Assembly: GCA_016931135.1 (NCBI GenBank)
Contig: JAFGFK010000402.1
Coordinates: 1-36,712, forward strand
Origin: Candidatus Sumerlaeota bacterium
GTDB lineage: Bacteria > Sumerlaeota > Sumerlaeia > MWCT01
Direction of reading: 5' to 3'
Length of the DNA: 36,712 bases
This document shows, piece after piece, positions 16,224 through 25,000 of this stretch. How positions within the stretch are numbered: the first letter of the stretch is position 1; the number at the start of each line of letters is the position of its first letter. The notes beneath the pieces are model-generated. The model made no database searches. It was not told the DNA's origin and was given only the letters and a program-made list of their open reading frames with translations. The position numbers and the translations under genes were made by a program.

Positions 16224-16770
16224 TTACGCAGAATTCATCGAGCGTCATCCTCTCCGATATTCATGCCGTGAATCGTCGGTTGATATCATTTACAATCAGG
16301 CGGTTCTCTTTTCGGAGCGCATGATCGATTTTCTTTCGAAATCCTGTAAAATCCCGGTTTCTCCTGAATCTCTGGAAGAGTTGTTGAAATCCCGTAATAT
16401 CACGATTGAAAGGCGGGAGCGGACAAAACCTCATCATCATGCCTCATGGCATAGATTGGCATGGACGGATTCCGATAAAAAAATCATTCATATTGATGAA
16501 AACGCCCTGCAAAAAATAGTTGAATCCTCATCAGGAAGGAACAATCCCTCCCGTCCGTCCTTTCAGGAAATAAGGGGAATCATACTGGCTCACGAATGGT
16601 TCCATATTCTATCGGAGAATTTGGAAGAATCAACGGATTGGCAATCCCTGAAAAAGGGGGAACGGATCATAATGGAGGAAATAGCCGCCCGGTTATTCAG
16701 CGTACGCTTGACAGGAAAATATACGAATCCCTTTCTTATAGACGATATGGTTCACATTTCATTGACATGA
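16213..16770 (+). CDS. Putative zinc metallopeptidase, HExxH, M78-like context
   Basis: A 185-residue protein that I do not recognise as a whole. It contains G-I-I-L-A-H-E-W-F-H (H127, E128, H131), a textbook zinc-peptidase motif, followed about 24 residues later by M-E-E-I-A-A-R-L-F-S (E155/E156), which could supply the third zinc ligand as in ImmA/IrrE-type M78 peptidases. No signal peptide or membrane segment is visible, so it is probably cytoplasmic. It overlaps the previous gene by 11 nt when started at 16213; an ATG at 16183 is an alternative. Neither start has a good Shine-Dalgarno sequence, so translation may be coupled. The M78 resemblance rests on motif spacing only. Confidence 0.6.
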   Translation: MPFDYAEFIERHPLRYSCRESSVDIIYNQAVLFSERMIDFLSKSCKIPVSPESLEELLKSRNITIERRERTKPHHHASWHRLAWTDSDKKIIHIDENALQKIVESSSGRNNPSRPSFQEIRGIILAHEWFHILSENLEESTDWQSLKKGERIIMEEIAARLFSVRLTGKYTNPFLIDDMVHISLT

Positions 16771-16818
16771 CATGTGACATGAATAACAATCATTTAACTT
16801 TATTGGGAGCTGTTTTCA

Positions 16819-17526
16819 ATGAAGCAAAGAGCCATTTTTTGCATGGGCGTAATCCTTTTCTTCGGGAGCGTCGCCGCATATCCACAGGAAACAGCCGGGC
16901 GTCAGGAATCGAAGGAAACAACGCCCGCCGCCATACAGTCTCTTTTTCCCATGGAACAGGACTTTTCCTGGCGTTATGAACGCATCTCCAAAGAGGGCGT
17001 TTCCCACTATACGACCAGTTATAGGGGCTCCCGCGAGATGGACGGGCATACCTATCACATATTATCCAATCCCTATGGAGTCAGTTATTATATATCGAGT
17101 CCGGATTTTCTGAAAATCGGAGGCATGGTTCAGAACGAGGATGTAAACAAAGTCAATTTCTACGAGGAGGGAGACATTGTCCGGCTCAAAACCCCTCTTG
17201 CCAGCGGGAACAGATGGCAGGGACGCGCCGTCCTGGAAAAAGAGGAAGATGTCATTATAACTGCGTATCATACGGAGATTTTAGGCTGGGAGAAAGTGAC
17301 AGTTCCTGCGGGTGATTTCGATTCGATTGTTACCAGCTCCACACAACACACGATTTTCATAAAGAAGAAAACGGGCGTAGGCAGGGGAATGCTCACGTTT
17401 GAACAGGCGTGGTACAGTCCCGGAACGGGAATGGTGAGGAGAGACATGCATCTTCTTTATCCCGGGGATGTTCGCGTCCCTTTACGGGATGACCGGCTGG
17501 AGGAATTCATAAGGAAGAAAAAGTAG
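16819..17526 (+). CDS. Secreted protein of unknown function
   Basis: A 235-residue protein with a signal peptide (M-K-Q-R then a hydrophobic core about residues 7-20, possible cleavage after A-A-Y). The mature part is mostly predicted beta-strand with many Tyr, Gly and Thr residues and one W-R-Y-E block at about 51-54. No cysteine pattern or known catalytic motif is visible. Family cannot be named. GGGAG about 9 nt before the ATG supports the start. It ends a four-gene run with pilT, the BFN gene and the HExxH gene, separated from the last by 48 nt, and is convergent with the GNAT gene (gap 4 nt). Export by Sec is likely. Confidence 0.75.
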   Translation: MKQRAIFCMGVILFFGSVAAYPQETAGRQESKETTPAAIQSLFPMEQDFSWRYERISKEGVSHYTTSYRGSREMDGHTYHILSNPYGVSYYISSPDFLKIGGMVQNEDVNKVNFYEEGDIVRLKTPLASGNRWQGRAVLEKEEDVIITAYHTEILGWEKVTVPAGDFDSIVTSSTQHTIFIKKKTGVGRGMLTFEQAWYSPGTGMVRRDMHLLYPGDVRVPLRDDRLEEFIRKKK

Positions 17527-17530
17527 GGAA

Positions 17531-17986
17531 TCAGCGATGCCGAATTTTTTTTCCTGCAGGAGGATTCAAGGGAAGAACCAGTTCATAAGCGGATTTGCCA
17601 TCGGCATAATATTCATGCAGGATTTGCCGGATTTCGAATCCAAAATCCTGGTGCAGTTTGATCGAGGGAAGATTGTCGAGGGCGATCTGGCTGATGGCAA
17701 AGGATGTTTTCCGGGATTTGAATTCATCGAGAATGGTTTTGAGAAGTTTACGCCCGAGTCCGCGCCGCCGGAAATCCGGGTGCACATCGATGGTGATGAT
17801 ATTTCCGCTGTCCGCATCGCCCAGACAGAAGGCGATCAAACGTTCGCCTTCATATTCCCGGATGAGAACGGCGTTTTTGACGCCTGTATAAATTGCAAGG
17901 TCGCGAAAGACGTAATTGATGGGAGGATCGAAGCAAAGGGCGTCCAGGGCAACCATATCTTTTATTTCTTTTCGCGTCAGTTTCAT
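17531..17986 (-). CDS. GNAT-family N-acetyltransferase (RimI-like)
   Basis: A 151-residue single-domain acetyltransferase with the acetyl-CoA binding motif A written V-H-P-D-F-R-R-R-G-L-G-R-K-L-L, and N-L-P-S-I-K-L-H-Q-D-F-G-F-E downstream, the usual motif B. RimI-type enzymes acetylate the N-terminus of ribosomal protein S18, but other GNATs share this pattern, so only family is assigned. The substrate is not shown by context. It is convergent with the secreted-protein gene and divergent from the flippase gene (56-nt gap), with a weak ribosome binding site. Confidence 0.82.
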   Translation of the reverse strand: MKLTRKEIKDMVALDALCFDPPINYVFRDLAIYTGVKNAVLIREYEGERLIAFCLGDADSGNIITIDVHPDFRRRGLGRKLLKTILDEFKSRKTSFAISQIALDNLPSIKLHQDFGFEIRQILHEYYADGKSAYELVLPLNPPAGKKIRHR

Positions 17987-18042
17987 GTTAAAAAGAATTA
18001 CATTGTATTTCAGTTGATGAACAAGAAAAAAATACCGATTAT

Positions 18043-19536
18043 ATGAAAAATCGACAATCCTATAACCAGGCTCTTTCCGGGGAATCCGGAGATACGACGG
18101 GGCTTATCAGCCGCAACGCCATGAGCCTGTTATCATCCAGAATTTTTGAATATATTGGACTTTTCGCCTTTTCGATTTATTATATACCCAAGCTGGGACC
18201 CCAGCAATATGGTTTATTCAAATACGCGACATCATTCACGGGATTCTTTTTCAATCTGGCGGATTTCGGGCTGGGTATGATGATCATTCGCGAAATCGCT
18301 CACCTCGATCAGGAAAAAAGAAAACGCATAATCGGTTTAGGGCTGAGTTTGAAGATATTCCTGGCGTTCCTGACATTCGGACTCATTCTCTTTCTATCCC
18401 TGCTTATTCACAGAGACCCCCATGTTCGTTCCATCATCTGTCTTTTGGGAATCACCACAATTTTCAATTCCATGGTCTATTTTTTTTATGGCGTATTCCA
18501 GGGATATGAAAAAATGCATCTGACCGCCCTGGTCAGAGTTCTTACCACTGCGCTAATCTGCCTTGCCGGATGGGGGGCGTTGGAACAGGGATTCGGGATC
18601 ATGGGTCTGGCCGTCGCCAATATTATAGGCAATGCGGCAGGCGTCGTCTTCTCTCTTTTCTTTGCCCGCAAATTATGGAAAGGACTTTTTATCAGATTCG
18701 AGAGGGGAAGAATTGTCTCTCTTTTGAAAACCGCATTTCCCTTCGGACTTTTCACTTTCTTCAGCGTCATCTACATCCAGATTGATAATGTCATGATTTA
18801 TCACATAAGGGGGGAAGAAGACCTGGGAATCTACGCCGCAGCCACGCGCATTGTCATCGCTGTCTGCTTTTTTACCGAAGCCTTTATGGGCACCCTTTAC
18901 CCCATGTTTTCCCGGTTTTTTATCGAAGATCGGAAGAAACTGGAAAAGACCTACGAACGCGCTTTCTGGTTTTTGTACATCACGGGCTTGCCGGCGGTCA
19001 TCGGGCTCTGGCGCATCGCCAATCCGCTCATTGTGTTTTTATTCGGTCAAACTTATGAAAAGTCCGGACCCATTCTGTCCCTGTTGAGCGTCTTGATCTT
19101 TCTTCGTTTTATCGACAATGTCCCCGCAACCCTGCTTTCCGCCATTGGCAAACAGTTTATACGTACATGGATGGTGATCGGGGCTTCGGCGATGAATATC
19201 ATACTGAACCTTTTTCTCATTCCCCGGTACAGCTATTATGGCGCCGCCTATTCTTCCCTTCTGGTCAATTTCCTGCTCGTGATCATCTATTATTGTTATG
19301 GATATAAAGCGGGGATGAACATCAACAGGATGATTCCCCGAATCGTCAAACCCACAATTGCCACAGGTATCATGCTCGTATTTCTTATGATGACCCCTCA
19401 AATCCATGTCGTATTTCGGTTTTTTCTCGGAATTATCATTTATGCGCTCTCCCTGATTTTATTGGGAAGTTTCAATTCCGAGGAAAAGGAACTCTTCCGT
19501 CGCGCCATTGGCGGAATTATCAGGGGCGCCTCTTGA
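18043..19536 (+). CDS. Wzx-like polysaccharide / lipid-linked oligosaccharide flippase
   Basis: A 497-residue integral membrane protein with about 12-14 hydrophobic helices and the family N-terminus R-N-A-M-S-L-L-S-S-R. The middle part has G-P-Q-Q-Y-G-L-F-x-Y, usual in the polysaccharide biosynthesis (PST/MVF) transporter family. Members flip undecaprenyl-linked sugar units across the inner membrane. No glycosyltransferase is nearby, so the polymer is unknown. The ATG at 18043 has no clear Shine-Dalgarno sequence; a nine-codon open frame at 18017-18046 ends in a TGA that overlaps the start as ATGA, which could allow translational coupling. It is convergent with recA. Confidence 0.9.
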   Translation: MKNRQSYNQALSGESGDTTGLISRNAMSLLSSRIFEYIGLFAFSIYYIPKLGPQQYGLFKYATSFTGFFFNLADFGLGMMIIREIAHLDQEKRKRIIGLGLSLKIFLAFLTFGLILFLSLLIHRDPHVRSIICLLGITTIFNSMVYFFYGVFQGYEKMHLTALVRVLTTALICLAGWGALEQGFGIMGLAVANIIGNAAGVVFSLFFARKLWKGLFIRFERGRIVSLLKTAFPFGLFTFFSVIYIQIDNVMIYHIRGEEDLGIYAAATRIVIAVCFFTEAFMGTLYPMFSRFFIEDRKKLEKTYERAFWFLYITGLPAVIGLWRIANPLIVFLFGQTYEKSGPILSLLSVLIFLRFIDNVPATLLSAIGKQFIRTWMVIGASAMNIILNLFLIPRYSYYGAAYSSLLVNFLLVIIYYCYGYKAGMNINRMIPRIVKPTIATGIMLVFLMMTPQIHVVFRFFLGIIIYALSLILLGSFNSEEKELFRRAIGGIIRGAS

Positions 19537-19711
19537 GCACGGCGAGGCAAGCCAGCGCATTTTAGGCTGTGCGCGATCATTGCTCCTTGAGGTTTCCAGG
19601 GGCTATTACCCTATCATCCCGCCTCTATCATATCATTGTCGCGCACATCCTGAACCTCCATGGGAAACAATAGATTTCCCCTCCCAATTCAAGGGCGTCT
19701 TGGGGATCGAG

Positions 19712-20746
19712 TCAGGATGCGTCCTTTTCGGGTTTGGGGTTGAGAATATCCTTGATCTGTTGTTCGATCTTCAGCGTGATTTCAGGATTTTCAATCAGAA
19801 AGGCGCGGGCGTTTTCCCTGCCTTGCCCCAAACGCGTTCCCTCATAAGCGAACCAGGCGCCGCTCTTTTCGACTATTTTATGTTCTATCGCCAGATTGAT
19901 AATATCTCCCTCGCGGCTGATGCCTTTGCCGAAAATGATGTCGAATTCGGCGTCACGGAACGGGGGCGCCAGTTTGTTCTTGACCACTCTGGCTCTGACG
20001 CTGTTTCCGATGCTGACGCCCTGCTCCTTGATCGTGCTGATACGCCGGACTTCGATCCTCACCGAGGAGTAAAACTTCAAAGCCCTGCCGCCCGGAGTGG
20101 TTTCCGAAGGGCCGAACATCACGCCGATCTTTTCCCGAATCTGGTTGATGAAGATCACGCATGTTTTCGAACGACTGATGGATGCAGTGAGCTTTCTCAA
20201 TGCCTGAGACATGAGGCGAGCCTGCAAACCCACATGGGTATCTCCCATTTCTCCTTCCAGTTCCGCTTTGGGAACAAGGGCGGCAACGGAATCGATCACG
20301 ATGATATCCACGGCATTCGAGCGAACGAGGGTTTCCGCAATATCCAAAGCCTGTTCGCCCGTATCAGGCTGGGATATGAGCAGTTCCTCAAGTTTGACTC
20401 CCAGGTTCTTGCAATAAACGGGATCCATTGCATGTTCCGCATCGATGAAAGCGGTCACGCCGCCGCGGGCTTGGGCGTTGGCGATGGCTTGTAAAGCCAG
20501 CGTGGTTTTCCCGGAAGCCTCCGGTCCGAATATTTCAATCACCCTCCCCATAGGATAACCCCATACACCCAGGGCGTGATCCAAAGACAGGGCGCCCGAA
20601 GGAATGACGGCTATCCCCTCCAGAGTCGCCATTTCATCAAAGCGCATGATGCTGCCTTTGCCGTAATTATGCTGTATCTGACTTATCGCCAGATCGAGGG
20701 CTTTGGTTTTCTGCTCCTTCTCGTTCTCGTTTTTTTCTTTAGCCAA
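19712..20746 (-). CDS. recA: Recombinase RecA
   Basis: The 344-residue protein has Walker [10 protein letters not shown] (K80), the Y-C-K-N-L-G-V family block, loop regions and a slightly acidic-to-basic C-terminus shorter than that of enteric RecA. It catalyses strand exchange and co-activates LexA self-cleavage. The start is TTG at 20746, supported by AAAGGAG 7 nt upstream on the minus strand; there is no nearby ATG that fits. It is convergent with the flippase gene (175-nt gap) and divergent from tsaD. No recX follows, and no obvious LexA box is visible in the 178-nt divergent region, though A+T-rich direct repeats are. Confidence 0.97.
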   Translation of the reverse strand: MAKEKNENEKEQKTKALDLAISQIQHNYGKGSIMRFDEMATLEGIAVIPSGALSLDHALGVWGYPMGRVIEIFGPEASGKTTLALQAIANAQARGGVTAFIDAEHAMDPVYCKNLGVKLEELLISQPDTGEQALDIAETLVRSNAVDIIVIDSVAALVPKAELEGEMGDTHVGLQARLMSQALRKLTASISRSKTCVIFINQIREKIGVMFGPSETTPGGRALKFYSSVRIEVRRISTIKEQGVSIGNSVRARVVKNKLAPPFRDAEFDIIFGKGISREGDIINLAIEHKIVEKSGAWFAYEGTRLGQGRENARAFLIENPEITLKIEQQIKDILNPKPEKDAS

Positions 20747-20830
20747 GGGATTTCTCCTTTCATCAAATATAAAAATATATAGACTTTTGAATTACTACGA
20801 TATTTTATTAAAATCTGTTTTTTCATAAAT

Positions 20831-20854
20831 TCAATTAGGAAATCAATTAGGAAA
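20831..20854. repeat. Tandem 12-bp direct repeat in the recA/tsaD divergent region
   Basis: The sequence TCAATTAGGAAA occurs twice head-to-tail with no mismatch and no spacer. It lies 85-108 nt before the recA start codon and 71-94 nt before tsaD, in the only non-coding stretch between the two. It could be a regulator site, or a replication slippage product. Confidence 0.85.
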
Positions 20855-20924
20855 CAAAAAAAAGAGCTGAAATGTTACAAAAAGCGGTATTTTGATTTTT
20901 TCAAAGGAATGGAAAAAAGAACGA

Positions 20925-21950
20925 ATGCTTGTTCTGGGCGTTGAAACATCCTGTGATGAAACGTCTTGCGCGATCGTGAAGGATGGCAGGATCATTTTAT
21001 CCAATATCATCGCCTCCCAGGTGAAATCCCACGCTCCTTATGGGGGCGTGGTTCCGGAGCTTGCCTCCCGGCTGCATATCGAAAACTGCATTCCCATCCT
21101 CGATCGAACCCTGGAAGCGGCTGATCTGACTTTATCCGAGATAGATTTATTCTCCGTAACAGCTGGTCCCGGGCTGGTTGGCTCTCTTCTTGTGGGCGTG
21201 GAATTGGCAAAGGCGCTGTCTTATGTTTGTCAAAAACCTTTGATACCGATTCACCATATAGCAGGACATCTTTATACGCCCTTTCTTGCATCGGAGCTGA
21301 ATCATGAAGATAATGGCTTCGATTATCCTTACCTGGGACTCGTGGTTTCAGGGGGGCACAGCAGCATTATTCTTGTCAAGTCGCCGCTTGTTTATGAAGA
21401 GATCGGAAGAACTTTGGATGACGCTGCGGGCGAGGCGTTTGACAAAGTGGCAAAACTCATGGGTCTGGGCTATCCCGGGGGACCCATGATCGACCGTTTG
21501 AGTGAAAAGGGCGATCCTCAATTTGTCGATTTTCCAAGACCCGGTTCAAAATCAGACAACTGTGATCTGTCTTTCAGCGGATTGAAAACCGCGGTTGTCC
21601 GGTATGCGCATAACTGGAAAAAGGACAAAGAATCCATTACGGAAACGGATATGGCAAATGTTGCGGCGTCTTTCCAGTTTGCGGTCATTGACACGCTTCT
21701 TGGAAAAACCCGGATGGCGCTTGAAAAAACAGGGATGGAAAGACTGGCTATTGTCGGAGGCGTCGCCTGCAACAGGACTTTACGAAGAGAGGCGTTCAAG
21801 ATGTTTTCCGGGATCCGGATCCATATTCCTCCGCCTGTTTTATGTACGGATAACGCCGCCATGATTGCCGGATTAGCCCCCCATTATTTCGATGCCGGGA
21901 AAACAGCGCCCCTTACGTTGAACGCCGATGTGAATTTAAGATTGTATTGA
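20925..21950 (+). CDS. tsaD: tRNA N6-threonylcarbamoyladenosine synthase subunit TsaD
   Basis: The 341-residue protein starts M-L-V-L-G-V-E-T-S-C-D-E-T-S and has the metal-binding I-H-H-I-A-G-H block (H111, H115) and the G-G-H-S and D-D-A-A-G-E-A-F-D-K motifs of the ASKHA fold. TsaD transfers threonylcarbamoyl to A37 of ANN-decoding tRNAs with TsaB and TsaE, which are not in the window. The ATG at 20925 matches the family start; 11 residues upstream do not. It is divergent from recA, with only a weak ribosome binding site. The following gene starts 84 nt later and is of a different type. Confidence 0.97.
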   Translation: MLVLGVETSCDETSCAIVKDGRIILSNIIASQVKSHAPYGGVVPELASRLHIENCIPILDRTLEAADLTLSEIDLFSVTAGPGLVGSLLVGVELAKALSYVCQKPLIPIHHIAGHLYTPFLASELNHEDNGFDYPYLGLVVSGGHSSIILVKSPLVYEEIGRTLDDAAGEAFDKVAKLMGLGYPGGPMIDRLSEKGDPQFVDFPRPGSKSDNCDLSFSGLKTAVVRYAHNWKKDKESITETDMANVAASFQFAVIDTLLGKTRMALEKTGMERLAIVGGVACNRTLRREAFKMFSGIRIHIPPPVLCTDNAAMIAGLAPHYFDAGKTAPLTLNADVNLRLY

Positions 21951-22034
21951 TTTCCGTCTTGCTTTTTTTCGGCGACTTGGCGATTCTCCTGATATGACTT
22001 GTAGGGAAACATTTTTCTTTCAAAACAGGAAAAT

Positions 22035-25000
22035 ATGATCGATATGTCTGAAACATTGAATGACAGGATATCGCATCTCTTTCAGGAATTCAGATACTGC
22101 GAGATTCGAAAGATCTTCATGGATTCCCGCACTGGGCTTTTTTCCGGCGATACCGCGCCGTCTTCTAATCTGAAGAATCTCCTGCTTCTCTTTTCCCGGA
22201 GTCTTAAGGAACTGGGATATCGCCGGATGTCTCATAAATTGCTTTCTCATATCCTGAAAAAAGATTCGGATGTGGATTATCTTCTCGAATACGCCCAATC
22301 CTGCCTTGAATATCAGAATGTGATCAAGGCGCTGAAAACCCTCGATCAGGTACGGGAATCCGGAACGACGCGCGAAGATCATATCTTCATGATGCACGCC
22401 CTTTATAGCTGGATGTACGCCCTGATGGACGCTTTTGAGTCTGCGGAATCAAGCCTTGCTCGGGCTTCGGAATATGCAACGCCTTTGAATGAAGAGTTCT
22501 TTACCGTAACGCAATCCCGCATATTTTTCATCAGAGGCGACTGGGAAAAAGCTCAAAGCCCCCTGGTTTCGCTCCTTGCCGGAAAACCGGCGTTCTTCTC
22601 CGCGCTCCTGAGGCTGGCTTTCATCCAGGCGCAGTCCGGGCAATGGGACCTGGCGATCAAGAATTATACCCACGCCCTCCAGATTCGTCCCGAATCTTTT
22701 TCGCCGATCTATGAATTGGGCTATCTTTTCCTCAAAACCGCCCATTATGAAGAGGCTTATGAAGCGCTCCTGAACGCAAACAATCTCTCGCCGGATAATG
22801 ATTATTCCCGATCCCTTTGTTGGGGCATTGGATTTTCCCTTTTTCAACAGAAACAATGCGAAAAAGCCCTTTCCTGGTTCCGCAAGGCGCAATCGAAGGA
22901 TATGGTGAAAGCCTGCCTGAATCTCCAACTGGGGAAGACGGAAGAACAAATAGAGATCCGGTTGCCCTTTCCTGAAATGGACACGGCTCATTTCCCGGAA
23001 AAACCGCCTGTCGAATATCTTTTGAATTACTGGAAAAGAGATTTCAAGCCCCCTCGGGAAACGGATGATATTTCCCTGATTTCCAATTTCCGCGCGATTC
23101 TTGAACGCAATCAACTCAAGACGCGCAGTTTCATTGCTACGCCCGAAAGAATCATCCGACTCTTAAGAATGGAACTGCCCGTTGTGGTTCTGCTTTCGGA
23201 TTTCGACGGACGCCATTATCATATCGTTACTGGATACAATTCCCTTACAGATTGTTTCGCAATGGATATAGCCGGTGAAATGGAATATTCCAGAGATGAT
23301 CTTTTCGAAAAGATGCGCTCCACAGATTATTGGGCAATGGCGGCTTTTCCCGAACACAAGGCGGATATTGTTTCTTCGGTTTGTCCGGTGGAAGATGATG
23401 AATGTTTTCGAGCGCTGGAAAAAGCGGAAGAGGATTTGTCTTACCTGAGACTCGCCATTTCCAAAAGGCGGATCGAATCCGTCCCCCCCGGACATGGTTA
23501 CATGATGAGGCTGAGGCTTCTGCATTCCCTGAGGAAACTGAACAGACCCGCCGCCTCCCTGGAACCAACCATAAAAATCATACTCAAGGCGTCCAATTAT
23601 TCCGAGCCGGAACTGGGATTTGCCGCAAGGGAATATTTCATGATGAAGCGTTATTCCGATTGCATGGACACGGCGAAAAAATCCCTCTGCGCAAAAAGTC
23701 CCGGAGCCGCTTTCCTCTGCGCCCAGTCAGCGCTGGAAATGGACTTGATTCCGCAAGCCCTCAGATACAACGCCCTGGGTCTTTCACGATTTCCCGATGA
23801 TGTCGATCTGATCATCCAGAGAGGCGCCGCTTTTCGCAGGAATTATGATTACAGGGAATGCTTCCGTTTCTTCCGGATCGTACAGGAATCATGTCCGGAT
23901 TATCCCCCCCTCCTGAGGGAAGTCGGTGAAACATACCGCCTGATGCGGCAATACGACAAGGCGGAGGAATATCTGAATCGCTCTATCGAACTGACGCCGG
24001 ATGACAGCCTTTCCTGGCAGTCGATCCTCGCTGTTTATGAGGAACAATACCGTTATCAAACCGCTGAGAAAACATGTCAGAATGTCTTGCAACAGAATCC
24101 GGATAAGGAATGGGCGTATATTTTTGTGAGTAATTTCTATCTGCGTCAATCCATGTTTCCCGAGGCTCTCTCGATTCTGGATGAGGGGCTTCGCAACCAT
24201 CCGGATTCGATTCAATTGAACTTGATTCGCCTGGAAATCCTGGAAAGATCCGGAGAGACAGGCAAAGCCGAAAAAGGCTACCGGCTGCTTTTGGACAAGC
24301 GACATAACAACAAGTTGATCCAGGTTCATTATGCGATCTTCCTGACGAACAAGGATAGCTATGAAGAAGCGTACCCGATTTTTGAAAATGTGACGATGAC
24401 GGATCCGGACTTCCAGCCCGCGATCATCGGAATGGCCCGGTGGTATGCCCTGCAAAACAATCTTCAGCTCGCCCTTGACCTTGTCAAACGCTCTCTTACC
24501 ATGAATAAATCCGATTCCGAGCTGGTTACCTTTCTTTATCGCCTGTGTATTCCCCTGGATGCGATCAAGGAGGGAGCTCATTTTCTCCTGGCTTTATCAC
24601 GGGATTCCTCCAGTTACCTCAATGCGGGATATCTTTTTGAAATCACGGATGATTTCGATCAGGCGTCGAGACTGTACCGAAAGGCGCATACCTTACAGAA
24701 AAACAATCCCCAGCCCTTATTCCGGATTGCTCAAATCCATCATAAAAAGGGGGACATCGAGGAAGCGGAGAAGATTTACAAAGAGGTCCTGGAGATCGAT
24801 CCCCGCCATGACTTCGTTCTGGAAGGACTGGCATTGATTTCCCTGGAAAAAACCGATATTTCCAATGCCATGGGTTACCTGGAACGATTGTTGACCGTCT
24901 ATCCGGATTATGAAAGGGCGCAGGAATTATACGTTGAAATTGCGGAGGCGAGGCAGCGGTTCGAACGCTGCCGCGCCTTTCTCGAGGCGCTGTCTCCCCA

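Noticed and set aside
19528-19548. Stem GCCTC/GAGGC at the flippase 3' end as a terminator
   Set aside because: Stem of five pairs, no following T-run on either strand.
19508-20494. Long plus-strand open frame (328 codons) antisense to recA
   Set aside because: It lies wholly opposite the recA coding sequence and overlaps the flippase end. Its residues follow no family, and recA conservation explains why the frame stays open.
20755-20924. LexA/SOS box upstream of recA
   Set aside because: No CTGT-N8-ACAG or GAAC-N4-GTTC match. A GAAC...GTTC pair across the tsaD start has N8 spacing, which fits no known consensus.
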